Assembly (NCBI GenBank): GCA_037074765.1
Contig: JBAMDO010000224.1
Coordinates: 22,064-86,063, forward strand
Length of the DNA: 64,000 bases
Direction of reading: 5' to 3'
Source: Mansonella perstans
Taxonomy: Eukaryota; Nematoda; Chromadorea; Rhabditida; Onchocercidae
Shown: piece by piece, positions 1 through 11,896 of the stretch
How positions within the stretch are numbered: position 1 is the stretch's first letter
Layout: each line of letters opens with the position of its first letter
Made by a program: the position numbers and the translations under genes
Notes under the pieces: model-generated
Told to the model about the DNA's origin: nothing
Databases searched by the model: none
What the model saw: the letters and a program-made list of their open reading frames with translations, nothing else

Positions 1-43
1 GAATTACAATAGCATAAATCGAATAAAACTTCGAAAACAATAG

Positions 44-325
44 TTACTGAGGTTGAGTTTTAACATTTCCAGATTCCTCGACCATTTTTAAATTTGATTT
101 CTCCGAATCTTGTTCAGAACGTATGAATGACTTTCTCATATCGTGACGGCAATTAGCAATACCCATTCCGAAACCCATGCCTATGCCTAACCAAAGTGGA
201 AATTGTCTTTTAAATATTGCTGCAGCTATTAAACCAACGGTCCCAGCACTTACAGTCTTCAATGCTGTATCTGCTAGACAACGATCGAAAGTTTCATCAA
301 GTTCATCTTCGGACTTTTTCGCCAT
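44..325 (-). CDS. MICOS10: MICOS complex subunit Mic10 homologue
   Basis: Single-exon 93-aa protein. Mic10 is a small inner-mitochondrial-membrane protein that oligomerises at crista junctions and bends the membrane as part of the MICOS complex. The sequence shows the family layout. There is an acidic N-terminus and a conserved block with DRCLADTALK around residues 14-23. A first hydrophobic segment (about 26-38) follows, then a short basic loop (KRQ), then a second hydrophobic segment whose glycine-rich stretch GIGMGFGMG (about 47-55) is the Mic10 oligomerisation motif, and then NCRHDMRKSF. The C-terminus is charged. Length is close to human MIC10 (78 aa). No splice sites are needed, and the ATG at 325 is the first in frame. 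The assignment rests on motif memory, not on a search. Confidence 0.85.
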   Translation of the reverse strand: MAKKSEDELDETFDRCLADTALKTVSAGTVGLIAAAIFKRQFPLWLGIGMGFGMGIANCRHDMRKSFIRSEQDSEKSNLKMVEESGNVKTQPQ

Positions 326-1834
326 TTGATAAAAAATCTCTGCAATAATTACTCTAAATTTAATTCACATCATTTTCAGAAATTATAGCAATATTTTATC
401 ATCAAAAAAAAAAAAAAGAATTCTAGCGGTGTTTTATCTAATTCGTTTTTTTTTGAATTAAATTTTTGAAAATCCTAACTTCCTTAAATATTCATGACAA
501 ATCCGAATTACAAGTTGTTGTCAATTTAGACTATCAAATCCACGAAAATCTTTTTATCTTCCATTATTATTTTTCAACAATCCCAAAAAAAAAAAAAATG
601 AATTCACATACAAAACTTTTCATCGAAATTTTTTTAAACAGAAATTACAATTCTTTTTTTGATAAAACACAAAAGCTATTTGTATGACTTTATTGCGAAT
701 AAATTAGATTGTAATGAATCAAAAAAATTTCCAGAATATCTAAGAAATTTTAAGTGGTAATTAGTGTAAAAACTAACCGAACAGAACAAAAGACAGCACA
801 CTGCCTTTTCTGTAGACGTTACGTGAAAACTGAAATTAACTCAAATTTGTTACGTGAAAATTGAAATTAACTCGTATATGTGTGAAAGCAAATTAAAAAG
901 TCAAATAAATTCGGAAATGAAAAGAAATGAAAATGATAAAAAAGCTCAACTATTATCATTCACAATCATTTCCAGAATTTCAAAATCTCAATTTCTCTAC
1001 GATTCTCACATTCTCTTCTAAAGCAAGATTGATAGCATAAAGCGTGAAACCTGATCCCATATGTAACCTCATATGCTTCAGATTCCTCATCGATTACGTA
1101 CATCCAGTTAACCCTAGTCACCGTAGCCGCGAAATACAGGAAAGAGAGTTTATTGCGAGGTAATGGGATTTGTTGGAATGTGTAGTATTTGTGTTTACCG
1201 ATTCATTGTCTAAATTAGGTTAAAGTGAGGCTTAGCCAAGTTTTTACAGTATTGCGATAAATGATAAGTGCTCGTTTCCTAAATTTGCCTTTGAATTCAA
1301 ATGGCATTGATCTGGAATACGGTTGTATGAAGGATAACTCAGCTTAACCACCTATTTGTGATACACGTATTTGTGACGTATCATATACGTATAATATAAT
1401 ACACGTACTAGTGACGTCTTTTGCATGTATATGTGTATGTTTATGTGTAATACATATTATCTGGAAAAAGTATATTTTACTCTGATTTAATGGTAAATTT
1501 AAAACTTGTCCTAATTTAAATGATATTTATTGAATATTTCATAGTTTCCAATCAAATTAGAAGGCATATCTGAATGCAATGTCTCTAATTTAAGCTTTTC
1601 CTACCATCAATGGCAGTTTTTACATTCAAAATTATACATAGTTTATTTCTAGTTTTTTTGCTTGCATACGTTCATCCTATGCATTTTCTTAAATTCTTTT
1701 CTTCAGAATTCAAATATAAATCAAAAGAAAAATTTCTATATATTCAATTCTGTTACCCTCATGACTGCATGTGGATTCAAAATTTGTACTACAGAATGAT
1801 ATTCGAATTGTTTTACTTAAGGTAACATTGAGAA
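326..1834. other. Intergenic, no gene seen
   Basis: AT-rich spacer between the Mic10 gene and the phosphatase gene, which point away from each other. It holds short A runs (about 404-417 and 588-598) and a small direct repeat around 820-875 built on TTACGTGAAAA and GAAATTAACTC. Short open frames here have no recognisable product. It probably contains the promoters of both flanking genes. Confidence 0.6.
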
Positions 1835-4329
1835 ATGGCAATGGAACAGCTCGTAGAGATGTACAATGAAATCGAAGACAATCATTCATGGGATTCGGTG
1901 TATCAGGTATCGTACTCATAATTCTTGTCTCGATATTTAGTATTTGATGATCTATTCAGGATCAATTTCTCATAGTGTTTAATAATTAATTTTAGGAGAT
2001 GGATAAGCAATCTTGCAAACAAGCAAGGAAACTGAAACTAACAACAAAAATTGCGCATTCATGGGAGAATGCTGAGCGGAACCGTTATCGGAATGTGTTA
2101 ACATGTTAGTTTATCAGCTGTTCAATTTCAAAGTTATGCTTGTGCTTCCGAAGTTATTTAATAGTTTAGAATGCATTCTCATAGTCCTTTTTTGGAAATT
2201 ATATTTGAACAGTGTTGTCGGATATAATATTGTGAAATATCATTTCCAAATCAACGATAATTGATATAGTTAGTGCCTATTCTTTCATTATTACATTATA
2301 TCTTTAATTTTTAGATGATACAAGCCGTGTTGTCCTGAAGCGGGTAAATGGTGAGCGATCTGATTATATTAACGCTTCACCACTAGTCGTTCCAACTGCC
2401 AAACGTAATTATATTTTAACACAGGTTATTATGAATTTGTAGAAGCCATTTAATGTTTTAGAATACACTCTCTAAAGCCGTTTTCGAGAATGATATTTGA
2501 GTGCTCTCGACAGCTATGATTTTGTAAAGTATCATTTCCAAGTCAACGATTATTGATACCACTAGTGCGGTTATCTTATTATCAAATTATATCTTTAATT
2601 TTCATATTTTATAACGAAGTTGAAATGTTCATTTTGAGCCCATCAATTTATTGTTTCAGGGACCACTTTCAACAACTAGTAACGATTTTTGGCAGATGAT
2701 ATGGGAACAGAATAGTTCGCTTATAATTATGTTAAATAAACTGGTAGAAAAGGGATTACCGAAGTATGCTGTGCTTTATTTTATTACGTTGCATTAGATT
2801 TTTGATTGTACAATCAGAAATATTTTTTAAAAAATCTTTCAGATGCTTATGAAATGTGAATGTTGAGAATTAATTTTGGAAATTATCATTATTTTTAGAT
2901 GTCATGATTATTTTCCGTTTGTGGGCAGTCCTACGCGTGAGTTCGATTCTTTTAATGTGGTTTTGAAAGAAGAACAAGATTTTGATGACTATGTGATTCG
3001 AGATTTGGATCTCTTGCAAAAAACTGGCGATGTTTTACTAGAAAAAGATGGACTTAAAAAGATGCGCAGAGTCAAACATTTTCATTTCACAAGCTGGCCC
3101 GATTTTGGTGATTTGTTGTTTTTTCTTTTTATGAAATCCGCAGTCTTTGTTTTTTTGGAATAGTTATTAGGTCCTTTTTTAGGTGTCCCTAATTCAACTG
3201 CTGTGTTTATTGGATTTTTACAAAAAGTACGTGACACTGGACTTTTGTCGGAAAAGGAACCTACTGTAGTGCATTGTTCAGCTGGTATTGGTCGCAGTGG
3301 GACGTTCGTGGTAGCCGATTCAGTCTTGTCAATGGTTTCCATTGCTAATACATTGAATTTTTCTAGTGTTTTATTTCTTCAAAATTTCACTCGTAACGCA
3401 TTGTTTTCTGTTCTTTTAATTTCGGCTTAATTTTTTTGGTTCTTTGGTTTGCTCGTTTATGTGCTTTTTTTTTCTTCGTTTTCCTTACTTCCCCTTAATT
3501 CAAATTTCGTTTCCTTATTATGCGAATTTTAACCAGTGACAATTTGCAGGTTGAACAAAATGTAAGGAAGATTGACGTAACAAACTTGGTTGTAGAAATG
3601 AGGAAGTCAAGGATGGGATTGATTCAGACACCGCAACAATTGCAGTTTTGCTGGAAAACCATCGCTGATGCTTTACGACAAGGAGTTGTTACTGAAAAAA
3701 TAAAATGTGATGAGGAAAAATTTATCAATGATAAATTTGAGACGGATCTTTTGGCTGTGACCAATAACCACATCAGTGGCGAAATATATGAAGCGCCACA
3801 CTTAGAAAGATCCCAAGCAAACCAAGTGACTACTGATTTGTACTCCAGATCTTGTGACGATTTGTCAGCTCTTCGGAAAAGAGCTGCTGCGGACTCTTAT
3901 GGAACGGATAAAGATGCAAAGCATTCAAAAAGGTTGTTTGGAGTCTTATTTATTTAATTGATATATTGCAGTAAGCGTATTTTAAATTTATAAGAGTGTA
4001 AATAGTGACGAAGTAACCTTTTTGTTAGACAGGAATCTAATAAAATTATTGAGAGTATACATTCTTTAAATATCAAGGAAAGATCTTGAAAAAATGCCTT
4101 TCATCCTTCTAACATTTACAAATCTGTTGGTTTGCATTCACTTTGAATGATTTTGTTATAGTGATTCAGGAAGAAACGTATAGAAGAAATGCGCGCGCGC
4201 CTCTTGAAATGTGAAAATGCTCGCAAAAAGTGGCATAATATGATGATTGGTCGTGCTAGTGTCGGATGCGCGTGTGCAGTAGTTGCGATCGCCTTTGCTG
4301 CATATTATATTTATCGTTTAAGCTCATGA
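1835..4329 (+). CDS. Tail-anchored non-receptor protein tyrosine phosphatase (PTP1B/TC-PTP type)
   Basis: Eight exons: 1835-1906, 1996-2104, 2315-2424, 2660-2763, 2899-3107, 3183-3334, 3550-3932, 4170-4329. All junctions are GT-AG, in phase, and give 432 aa, close to human PTP1B (435 aa). The enzyme dephosphorylates phosphotyrosine. Visible family motifs are the pTyr loop ERNRYRNVL (exon 2), TQGPL (exons 3-4), the WPD loop TSWPDFG (exons 5-6), the catalytic P-loop [12 protein letters not shown] (exon 6; nucleophile Cys, Arg present) and the Q-loop MGLIQTPQQ (exon 7). The last exon encodes basic residues, a hydrophobic segment of about 17 residues ([16 protein letters not shown]) and a four-residue tail, the usual C-terminal ER anchor of PTPN1/PTPN2. 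Introns 2 and 3 are related in sequence (see findings). The start codon is the first ATG giving [14 protein letters not shown]; an upstream exon cannot be excluded. Confidence 0.9.
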
Positions 4330-5625
4330 TATCGTTGGTATTATTTCTTTCCAATTTAATTTCAGTGATGGTATTATATTCGCAAAATTCGTAATGATGG
4401 TTTGTTTGAGAGTTTTTCATTAAATATCATGTAAGATCTGTAATTAATGTATATTTGAAAGTAATCAAAAATCTTTTGCTAGATCTAAGCGTATTTGACT
4501 ATTGTAGAAATAATGCATATGGGACGCATTTATTTTTCATTATATTTAAAAAAACTTCCCTTAAAAGTATTAATTTTTGTGCTTTTTATATTTTTTATAC
4601 TTTTATTGTATGTACGGTAGGTTAATTTGTTCTGTACGTCCCTGTTATTGTTCTGTACGATAGGTTAGTTTAGTATTTTCTATATATTTTGTGCTTTTTC
4701 TTTTCGCCAGGAATTTTCTTGTAATGGTTTTTTATTAGTTAACGAATTTACATTGATCCCATACATTAGAAATTTTTTGGTGTGTTGTGCAGTCACTTTA
4801 AATTAATTGTATTTTCTGGCTCTTTCACTTGCAGAATAGTGTATTTCAAGATGTTGAGTAATAACTTCAAGGAACTATCATCAAAAATTATTGGAGGAAT
4901 GTTAAATATTATGCTGTAGTTGTTATGTTGTGCATGATCATTTTATCAGTGTTCATTCATAAACCCAGGAATTTGAAATCGTACTATCACTTTTGATATC
5001 ATACTATTAGTACTGTCTCTTACCGTAGTATTCGTCTGGACTGTCATATATTGTTTTATTTCTGATGTGGAAGATGTCAAGTCATCTATTTTAATTGCTA
5101 ATTCTGAGTCGAATGTGCAGCACATTAGAGCTTTGTTGGTATTTAATCGTTTCCTTATTTTCTCACATATAACATTGAAATTATTTTTTATCTAAGTGAT
5201 TATTGTTTTATGTTTGCAGTAGAAAGAACAAAGTTTTGAGAGTTTTCTTTTTTAAAGCATTCATTTCTTTTCATTTTCCACTTCAACTTGTAATATGCTG
5301 TCATATGTTCTATTTTTAAATGATCAGATTTAATCATTCCATATCCTTTTTTCTCTGCTCAGCAACTGTTATTCGCCCACTTATATGCAATGCCTTTTTT
5401 AATGTTTTTCAGTAGTTTTTAGATGTGTAGGTTCCAAAATTCACGCAACGACTGCAACTTCTGCTTGATTTGTAATAAAGTCCAAATCAGATACTTATCT
5501 GAGGCTTTTAATTGTTTCTCTGCTTGTTGATATGTTTTGGTAAAAATAATCGTTAAAATGTAATTGTTTTCAAGAATACTGAATTTTTCATATTATGATA
5601 CACATCGTTTATCTTACCGTATCGT

Positions 5626-5697
5626 TTAATTTTTATTTGGGAAATGGGAAATTGGGTATATTTTTTAATTTTTATTTGGGAAATGGGAAGTTGGGTA
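5626..5697. repeat. 38-bp direct tandem duplication
   Basis: Two adjacent near-identical copies starting TTTAATTTTTATTTGGGAAA at 5626 and 5664. They differ by one substitution in the aligned core (GGGAAATTGGG versus GGGAAGTTGGG). Lies about 100 bp upstream of the RAE1 start codon. Confidence 0.8.
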
Positions 5698-5750
5698 AAT
5701 TTCTACCGTAGTATAGTGATCTGGTTTTTTGTCATGTTGACAATGTCATA

Positions 5751-5759
5751 ATTTTATAG
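5751..5759 (+). promoter_or_regulatory. Candidate spliced-leader acceptor for RAE1
   Basis: ATTTTATAG acceptor-like site 35 bp before the RAE1 start codon, with no exon recognised upstream. Nematode mRNAs are often trans-spliced at such sites. This is inference only. Confidence 0.35.
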
Positions 5760-5794
5760 GGAGATCTTGTTTCAAAGGTTTTAATTTGTTCTAA

Positions 5795-8700
5795 ATGTTT
5801 GGTACCAGTAATGCTTTTGGCGCAAGACCAAGTAGTATATTTTCATCCAGCACAGCCAATACAAGTCAGAATCCCCTGAACGATATTGAAGTGAGTTGTG
5901 TCACTCTATGTTTTTCAGACAAACTTACTGTCAATTTCTTTTTATATCTTTTTTTTTACATTAATTTCTCATGAATGCTTACTTAAGTTTAGAAAGGGAA
6001 GATTTGAAATGCTCAGCTTCCAGACTAGTGCAGTCTTCGATTTTCTGCAAATGTTTTGCTGCAACATGAAGACTTTCAAAATAACGATAAGAGAGTTATT
6101 TAAAATAAGCAGCGTATTGTGTTTATGTAATAATTAATATAATGTACGTAATATGGCCGTATTGTTTGCCTAATGATTAGTAGAGAGGCTTAAGACTTTT
6201 TCTCTCTACATTTTTTAAAAGCCAAATTCTCCACACTATATATATTTTTAGGTGTCATCACCACCCGATGACACAGTTGAAGCACTGAAATTCAATCCAC
6301 AGATTGCCGGTCAACCGGTTTTACTTGCTTCGGGTAGCTGGGATTCGGTGATCCGTGTATGGCAGATTAGCGAAAGTGGTCAATGTGAAGCAAAAGCACA
6401 GCAAAATATAGCAGGACCAGTTTTCGATCTTGATTGGATTGATGTGAGTTTGGTTATCATTTCAGGCAATAAAACTTTAATCCAAGTATGTCTTGTGACT
6501 TGTTTTATAATATGAAGCCTTGTGATTAGAAGAGTTTGAGTTTAATAGTTTTTTCTTCTGTTAAAATTTTCAATGCTTTTCAGATCGCAGTTATTCTTTC
6601 GGGAAAAATTGTTTTGCTCAGCTATTTTTATTTTTTATTTTTTTTTTTGGATTGATTGGTTATTGTTAAAAATTATTCGTCTAGTTTTTGAGGCAGTAAT
6701 ATATACAGTCTCTTTCTTGTACTGTTTCTTGCCCTTGCTAAAAGTTCGCTGAAGGGAAAAGAAATGTTAGAAATCGTGCGCATGTCGTTACATTTAAAAT
6801 TTCTCAGTCTTTCAACGAGTTACTGATTTTCTTGACAGATACGATGGATGGCTGGCTAAACTAAGCGAAGTATATGATAGTACATTGAATGATTGATTAA
6901 ATTTTGCTTGATATTTGTTTGTATGTTTGGGAAAGTTGTATTTTTGTCGTTTGTCGACGATAGAAGTTTATTCGGATTATAATATACGCTCACACAATAA
7001 TTCACATCGATAGAATGAAAGAAAATAATGAAGCACGTAATAAATTGATAAACAGTAACAAAAATGAGTTCGGTAATAGTACAGTATCGCTTTGTTCATA
7101 GATTTCCAAGTAACTGAGATAAAAGAAGCCATTCTTATCTGAGCTGGAAGTTATCAAATATCTGAGAAGGAGAAAGCGATAGCATAACTATGACTGAAGC
7201 GCTGATAGGTAAGCTTTCAGTAGTGTGCAATGTGTGCTTCACTATATAAACTGATTCTGTGTGATTTTTTCCATATATATGTGGGATTGAGGCGATTCTG
7301 CAGCAAGCTTACTTGGGGTTATCATGAATGTTAGGCTGATCCTTTGCATGGTCTTTGTGTGATTACCAAACTCTTTTCTTTTATCTGTACAAAATCTCTT
7401 TCGGAAATCACTCCTATTGTTAATTTATATTTTCTCTGGTTTCAGTTTTCAGGTTTTCAACATCCTATCTTGAATTTATTTTCATTTTTCTTTATTTTTT
7501 TATTTTTTAATTTCGATAATCTGTGATTTGCTGCGTGATTTGCTACCATCATGTCCCCATCATTGCAGGATGGCACCAAAATCTTCATTGCAAGTGCAGA
7601 TAAGCAGGTGCGAGTTTGGGATCTCGCTTCAAATCAAATAGCCGTCGTGGGGACAGTGAGTTTTTTTCTCATATATCCCTAAACATCCTAATAGTTACAA
7701 TGGACTTCTCTTTTGCTGTAATTTGAAACCGTATTAATTTCATTTTTTGTTTAATTTCCAGCATGACGAACCTGTCAGGAAGTGTCACTGGATCAAAGCC
7801 CCTAATTACAGTTGCTTAATGACTGGGTCATGGGATAAAACTTTACGGTCAGTATGTTTCTGAACTGAATAGGAAATTGATCATTCATGAATTTATGAAC
7901 TGTTTGAGAAATGCTTCTGTACTCACAAGTTATTCATTAATTATTATTCAATTTCATCTTCTAGATTTGAATTATAATTTAAGAAATTCCTGCTAGTGAA
8001 GTGGATCCCAAGGAATTCTGATTCATTGCAGATTTTGGGACATGAGACAGTTGCCCACGCAAGCATCTTTAGCAACAGTGCAACTTGGAGAACGTGTATA
8101 TTGTAGCGATGTGTTATTTCCTATGGGTATTGTTGGTCTTGCCAATCGGCGTATGAAGGTTTATTACTACTAATTATTGTAACATGTATATATAATTATT
8201 ATTGAGTAATCTGTTGTGATGTGATTCTTAATTACATGCAATTATTGGGATATGAAAGTATCTCAAGGAATTCGATTCCCATGTCCAGAAATGGATAATT
8301 TTAATTTTAATAAAAATCTTGGATTTTACAAATTATTGCAGATTTACAGATTGGACAATGAACCATCCGAAGTAAAAGATATTGAGACTCCGTTGAAGTA
8401 TCAGGTAGGCTGGAATGTATAGTACTTATAAAGAAGTTTATTTGCCTTTTTGATTGCTTATACGTATAATATGTCTGCGTATTGCATAAGTGCATAAGTG
8501 ACTATTCAAGTTTTTTGAATTTAATTCTTGTTTCAGAGCCGCTGTGCTTCAATTTTCAAAGATAAAACAACTGGACTGCCCACTGGATATGCTCTTGGAT
8601 CTATTGAAGGTCGAGTAGCAATACAGTACGTGGAAGCTGCTAACCCAAAAGATAACTTCACCTTTAAGTGTCATCGTTCATCAGAATTGATTAATGGCTT

Positions 8701-9781
8701 CCAGGAAATCTATGCCGTAAGTATTCCTTCAATTCATTATATTGATATGTTCTAATTGGAAATTGCTGATTAATTTAAATTGATAAATCGACTTAAGTGT
8801 GCTTTTTTTTTTATTTTAGCACGTCTTGATATTTTAATGCTTTTATTGACAGTAGCAGTATTAAAGTTTATAGAGAATCTATATCTACTAGGTAATCAAA
8901 ACTGTTAATTTCTTATGGATTGTCGCTGCTGCTTAGTTAGAAAATATCATTCTCAGTATGATAACAGTCATGTAAACTGATGTTTTGCATTATAAGTAAG
9001 TGTGTCTGCTCTTGTTGGACATCGAAATTTTTTCAGGTTTGTTTTAAAATCTCTTTGGTTCCATTAATAGAAAAAGAAGATTCGATGAAAATTTCGAAAA
9101 ATAAGAAGTGTTCTTTAAAATCATAAAAAGGACTCGAACAATTGCAGGAAATGTGAATAGCATTCAATTTTCTCAAGTTGATGCATGACTATCTCAGAAC
9201 TTAATATTTCAGTGAATGAGTTGTGCCTTTTTGTATATTTTTTTGTAAAACTTGAGTATACTCGTGCTTTTTCAGGTGAATGATATTGCATTCCATCCAA
9301 GTTATGGTACATTAGCAACTGTTGGTTCTGATGGTCGAATTTCATTTTGGGATAAAGATGCACGAACAAAACTGAAAACATCAGACCCATTACCAGCACC
9401 TGTAACGCGGTGTGTTATACATCCTTCTGGACAAATGATGGCCTATGCTATTGGTTACGATTGGAGTAAGGTATGATTTCCATTCTTTTAAGAAACTAAA
9501 GATTTTTGGTAAATGCAATTCAGAATATAGTTTTTTATTTTTTGACTTTTTCTGACTTTTATACTGACTTTTTCACTACTAGTCAGGTTGACTTTAATCG
9601 AGTTTTCAAAAAGTAAACAGAATAAGATTCAAGAATACCGCAATAAATTTATTGTTCATAGATATCAGCCAAGATTATGAGATTTCTTCAGGGCCATGAA
9701 GGATATAATCCTCAGAATGCAGGAAGTAAAATTTTCTTACATGCATGTGATGAAGACATGAAACCTAAACAGAAGAAATAA
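5795..9781 (+). CDS. RAE1: RAE1/Gle2 mRNA export factor (WD40)
   Basis: Nine exons: 5795-5890, 6252-6443, 7569-7655, 7762-7847, 8032-8158, 8342-8404, 8537-8716, 9276-9470, 9692-9781, in phase and encoding 371 aa (human RAE1 is 368). RAE1 is a beta-propeller that binds the Gle2-binding sequence of Nup98 at the nuclear pore and acts in mRNA export and spindle assembly. Diagnostic pieces are the N-terminal MFGTSNAFG, the [13 protein letters not shown] block, and WD-type blades ending [37 protein letters not shown] and [12 protein letters not shown]. The family C-terminus is GHEGYNPQ followed by a basic MKPKQKK end. The last exon is only 29 codons but matches the family tail. Intron 2 is the largest (about 1.1 kb) and shows nothing else. 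Confidence 0.95.
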
Positions 9782-11896
9782 TGTGCAAACATTATTTAAT
9801 GTGTTTCAGTATTTTCTCATAAACTTGTTCAATTTCTCAAAATGTTTGTTTGTCCTTTTCTTATGATGGCATGGAATCATTGAGTGCGAGGAACTAATTA
9901 TTTACAGATTTTTCCAAGCGAAGGGTCAAAAACAATTTATTTTAAGGTTTTTCAGATTTTTCCCACCTGGTAAACATCATGGGAAAGGAACTATAAATAT
10001 TTTAATGACTGTGCAATTTTATTGCCAATAATAATTAGTCGTTGAAAATTGCTAACTAAAATTGGAACAATTAGGCTATTTTTGAATTAATGTATTCCGT
10101 TTTTTTTTCGAGTGAACTGTTATTTTTGTTGAACTGTTATTTTTCTGAATTGTACTACATTTTCATTTTCATGAAAAAAATGCTAATGATCTCTTTTTTC
10201 TCACTTGCATTATTAAAAATTTCCTACATGTGAATATAGTAGGAAAACAGTTATTGCCAAAATTTATGCACATTGTAACTGAAATATCAGCACTTAAGCT
10301 TCATTTTAGAATACATATAAGTTAAGACTGTAAAGTCCATATATCATGAAATGTTCTTGAAAGGTTTTTTTCATAATACCTGTAACACCATCGAAAATTT
10401 CAAAGAATTATGCAGGTACTGTAGTTGATCCTTTACCAAGTTCCAAAATTATTATCATTTCAGAGCAACTTAATAAAAATATGGTCTGATAAAAAATATA
10501 GCAACTTAAAGATAGTCATAATTCAGATCTATTCTTTCATTGAAATAGTGCTCCATTTTTGGAGATATTAAGTGTAAGTGGTAGTTAAAAGTTATTCTTC
10601 CGAGTTGCACAATATAGATCCAGTCTGTTACATAAATTGCCTATTTTTTGTCCTCTGTAGAAAAACTGAAGACTGCCAATAGCCTTTAGGTTTTACCTGC
10701 AGACTTATAAATAAAATACAAACAAGGAATAATTATTTCATTAAGTTATTATTAAAATAATGATAAGATCAAGTTCTAAGATATCCTTCTGGGAAGAACA
10801 CAAATTCAATGTGATCATAATGTTCCTTCTTTATTCAGAAACTTATGAACAAGTGTGAAGCACCATAATCTGACTGTTTCCAAACATACGTTCAGCAATT
10901 TTGAAATAAGAAATTAAAATGAATTCGTGAATTGCAATGTCATAGCAATATCGCTGAAAAGATTTGACTTCATATTTCATATTTCCCGAAAATCGTCGAA
11001 CAACACAAAATAAAGTGGAACTTTTAAAACTTCTGACATTCATTCCTACAGATTTTTTTACAATAAATTTAGAAAACTCAATAAATAGATGTCGAAATCA
11101 TCTATTATTGGTCATAAACATATAACCCTGGATGTACGGAACATTGAAATTAAATCGAGAAAACCGAAAAATGCATTAATTCAATTAAAAAGAAAAAAAA
11201 ATTATTTTTGATTGAAGGGTAATTATGAATGTCGAAGCTCATAATGTAAGATAGTTGATAAGCAAAAATCATGCAAAGGTCAAAAATTAGAACCACGAAG
11301 GAATATCGTGAATCAAATGAAACAGTGGAACATTACCATACCATCATTATGTAAAAATATACAAAATTATGAATAACATGTTTCAAAATATTGCTGATAC
11401 AGCAAAAATACAAATGGTTAAATAATAGTTCCTGAGCAAGATTTCTTAACTAAACTCGATTCCGCAGTGCTTTTTTTACAATTTTGAAACAACAAGAGCT
11501 ACAAAACCACGAACATTCAGATGTGACTAAATAGTACATGCTCATAAGAAATTTAAAAAAAAATTTCAAAAATAAATATACCTTGAATATGCATATATTC
11601 ATTACACTGTATCAAGGTAATTTAAAAATTATAATAATAATACAACAGTGAATAATGAAGTCCGGAAATCAATGTTCATAAATAAATAAAAACCAGAACG
11701 AACAGGGAAACCCAAAATAAAAATAGAGTGATCAAAGATAGTACGATGATTATTTCCTATATACCGAATGATTCCTCTTCTATCAAAATTTCAACAATAC
11801 ATAGTCAACGAATTTTCTTCTACATTAATCAGCACAAAAATATCATGATAAAACCGTAAGAGTATTTTGTACCTTGACCAATCAAGCCAAATGCCA
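9782..11896. other. Intergenic between convergent genes, no gene seen
   Basis: About 2.1 kb of AT-rich DNA between the 3' ends of RAE1 (+) and the calcium-sensor gene (-). Open frames here are short and show no recognisable domain. Part of it must be 3' UTR. Confidence 0.6.

Larger units (their letters stand above)
4330..5794. other. Intergenic, no gene seen
   Basis: T-rich 3' flank of the phosphatase gene and 5' flank of RAE1. Contains a 38-bp tandem duplication at 5626-5697. No coding exon or RNA gene was recognised. Confidence 0.6.
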
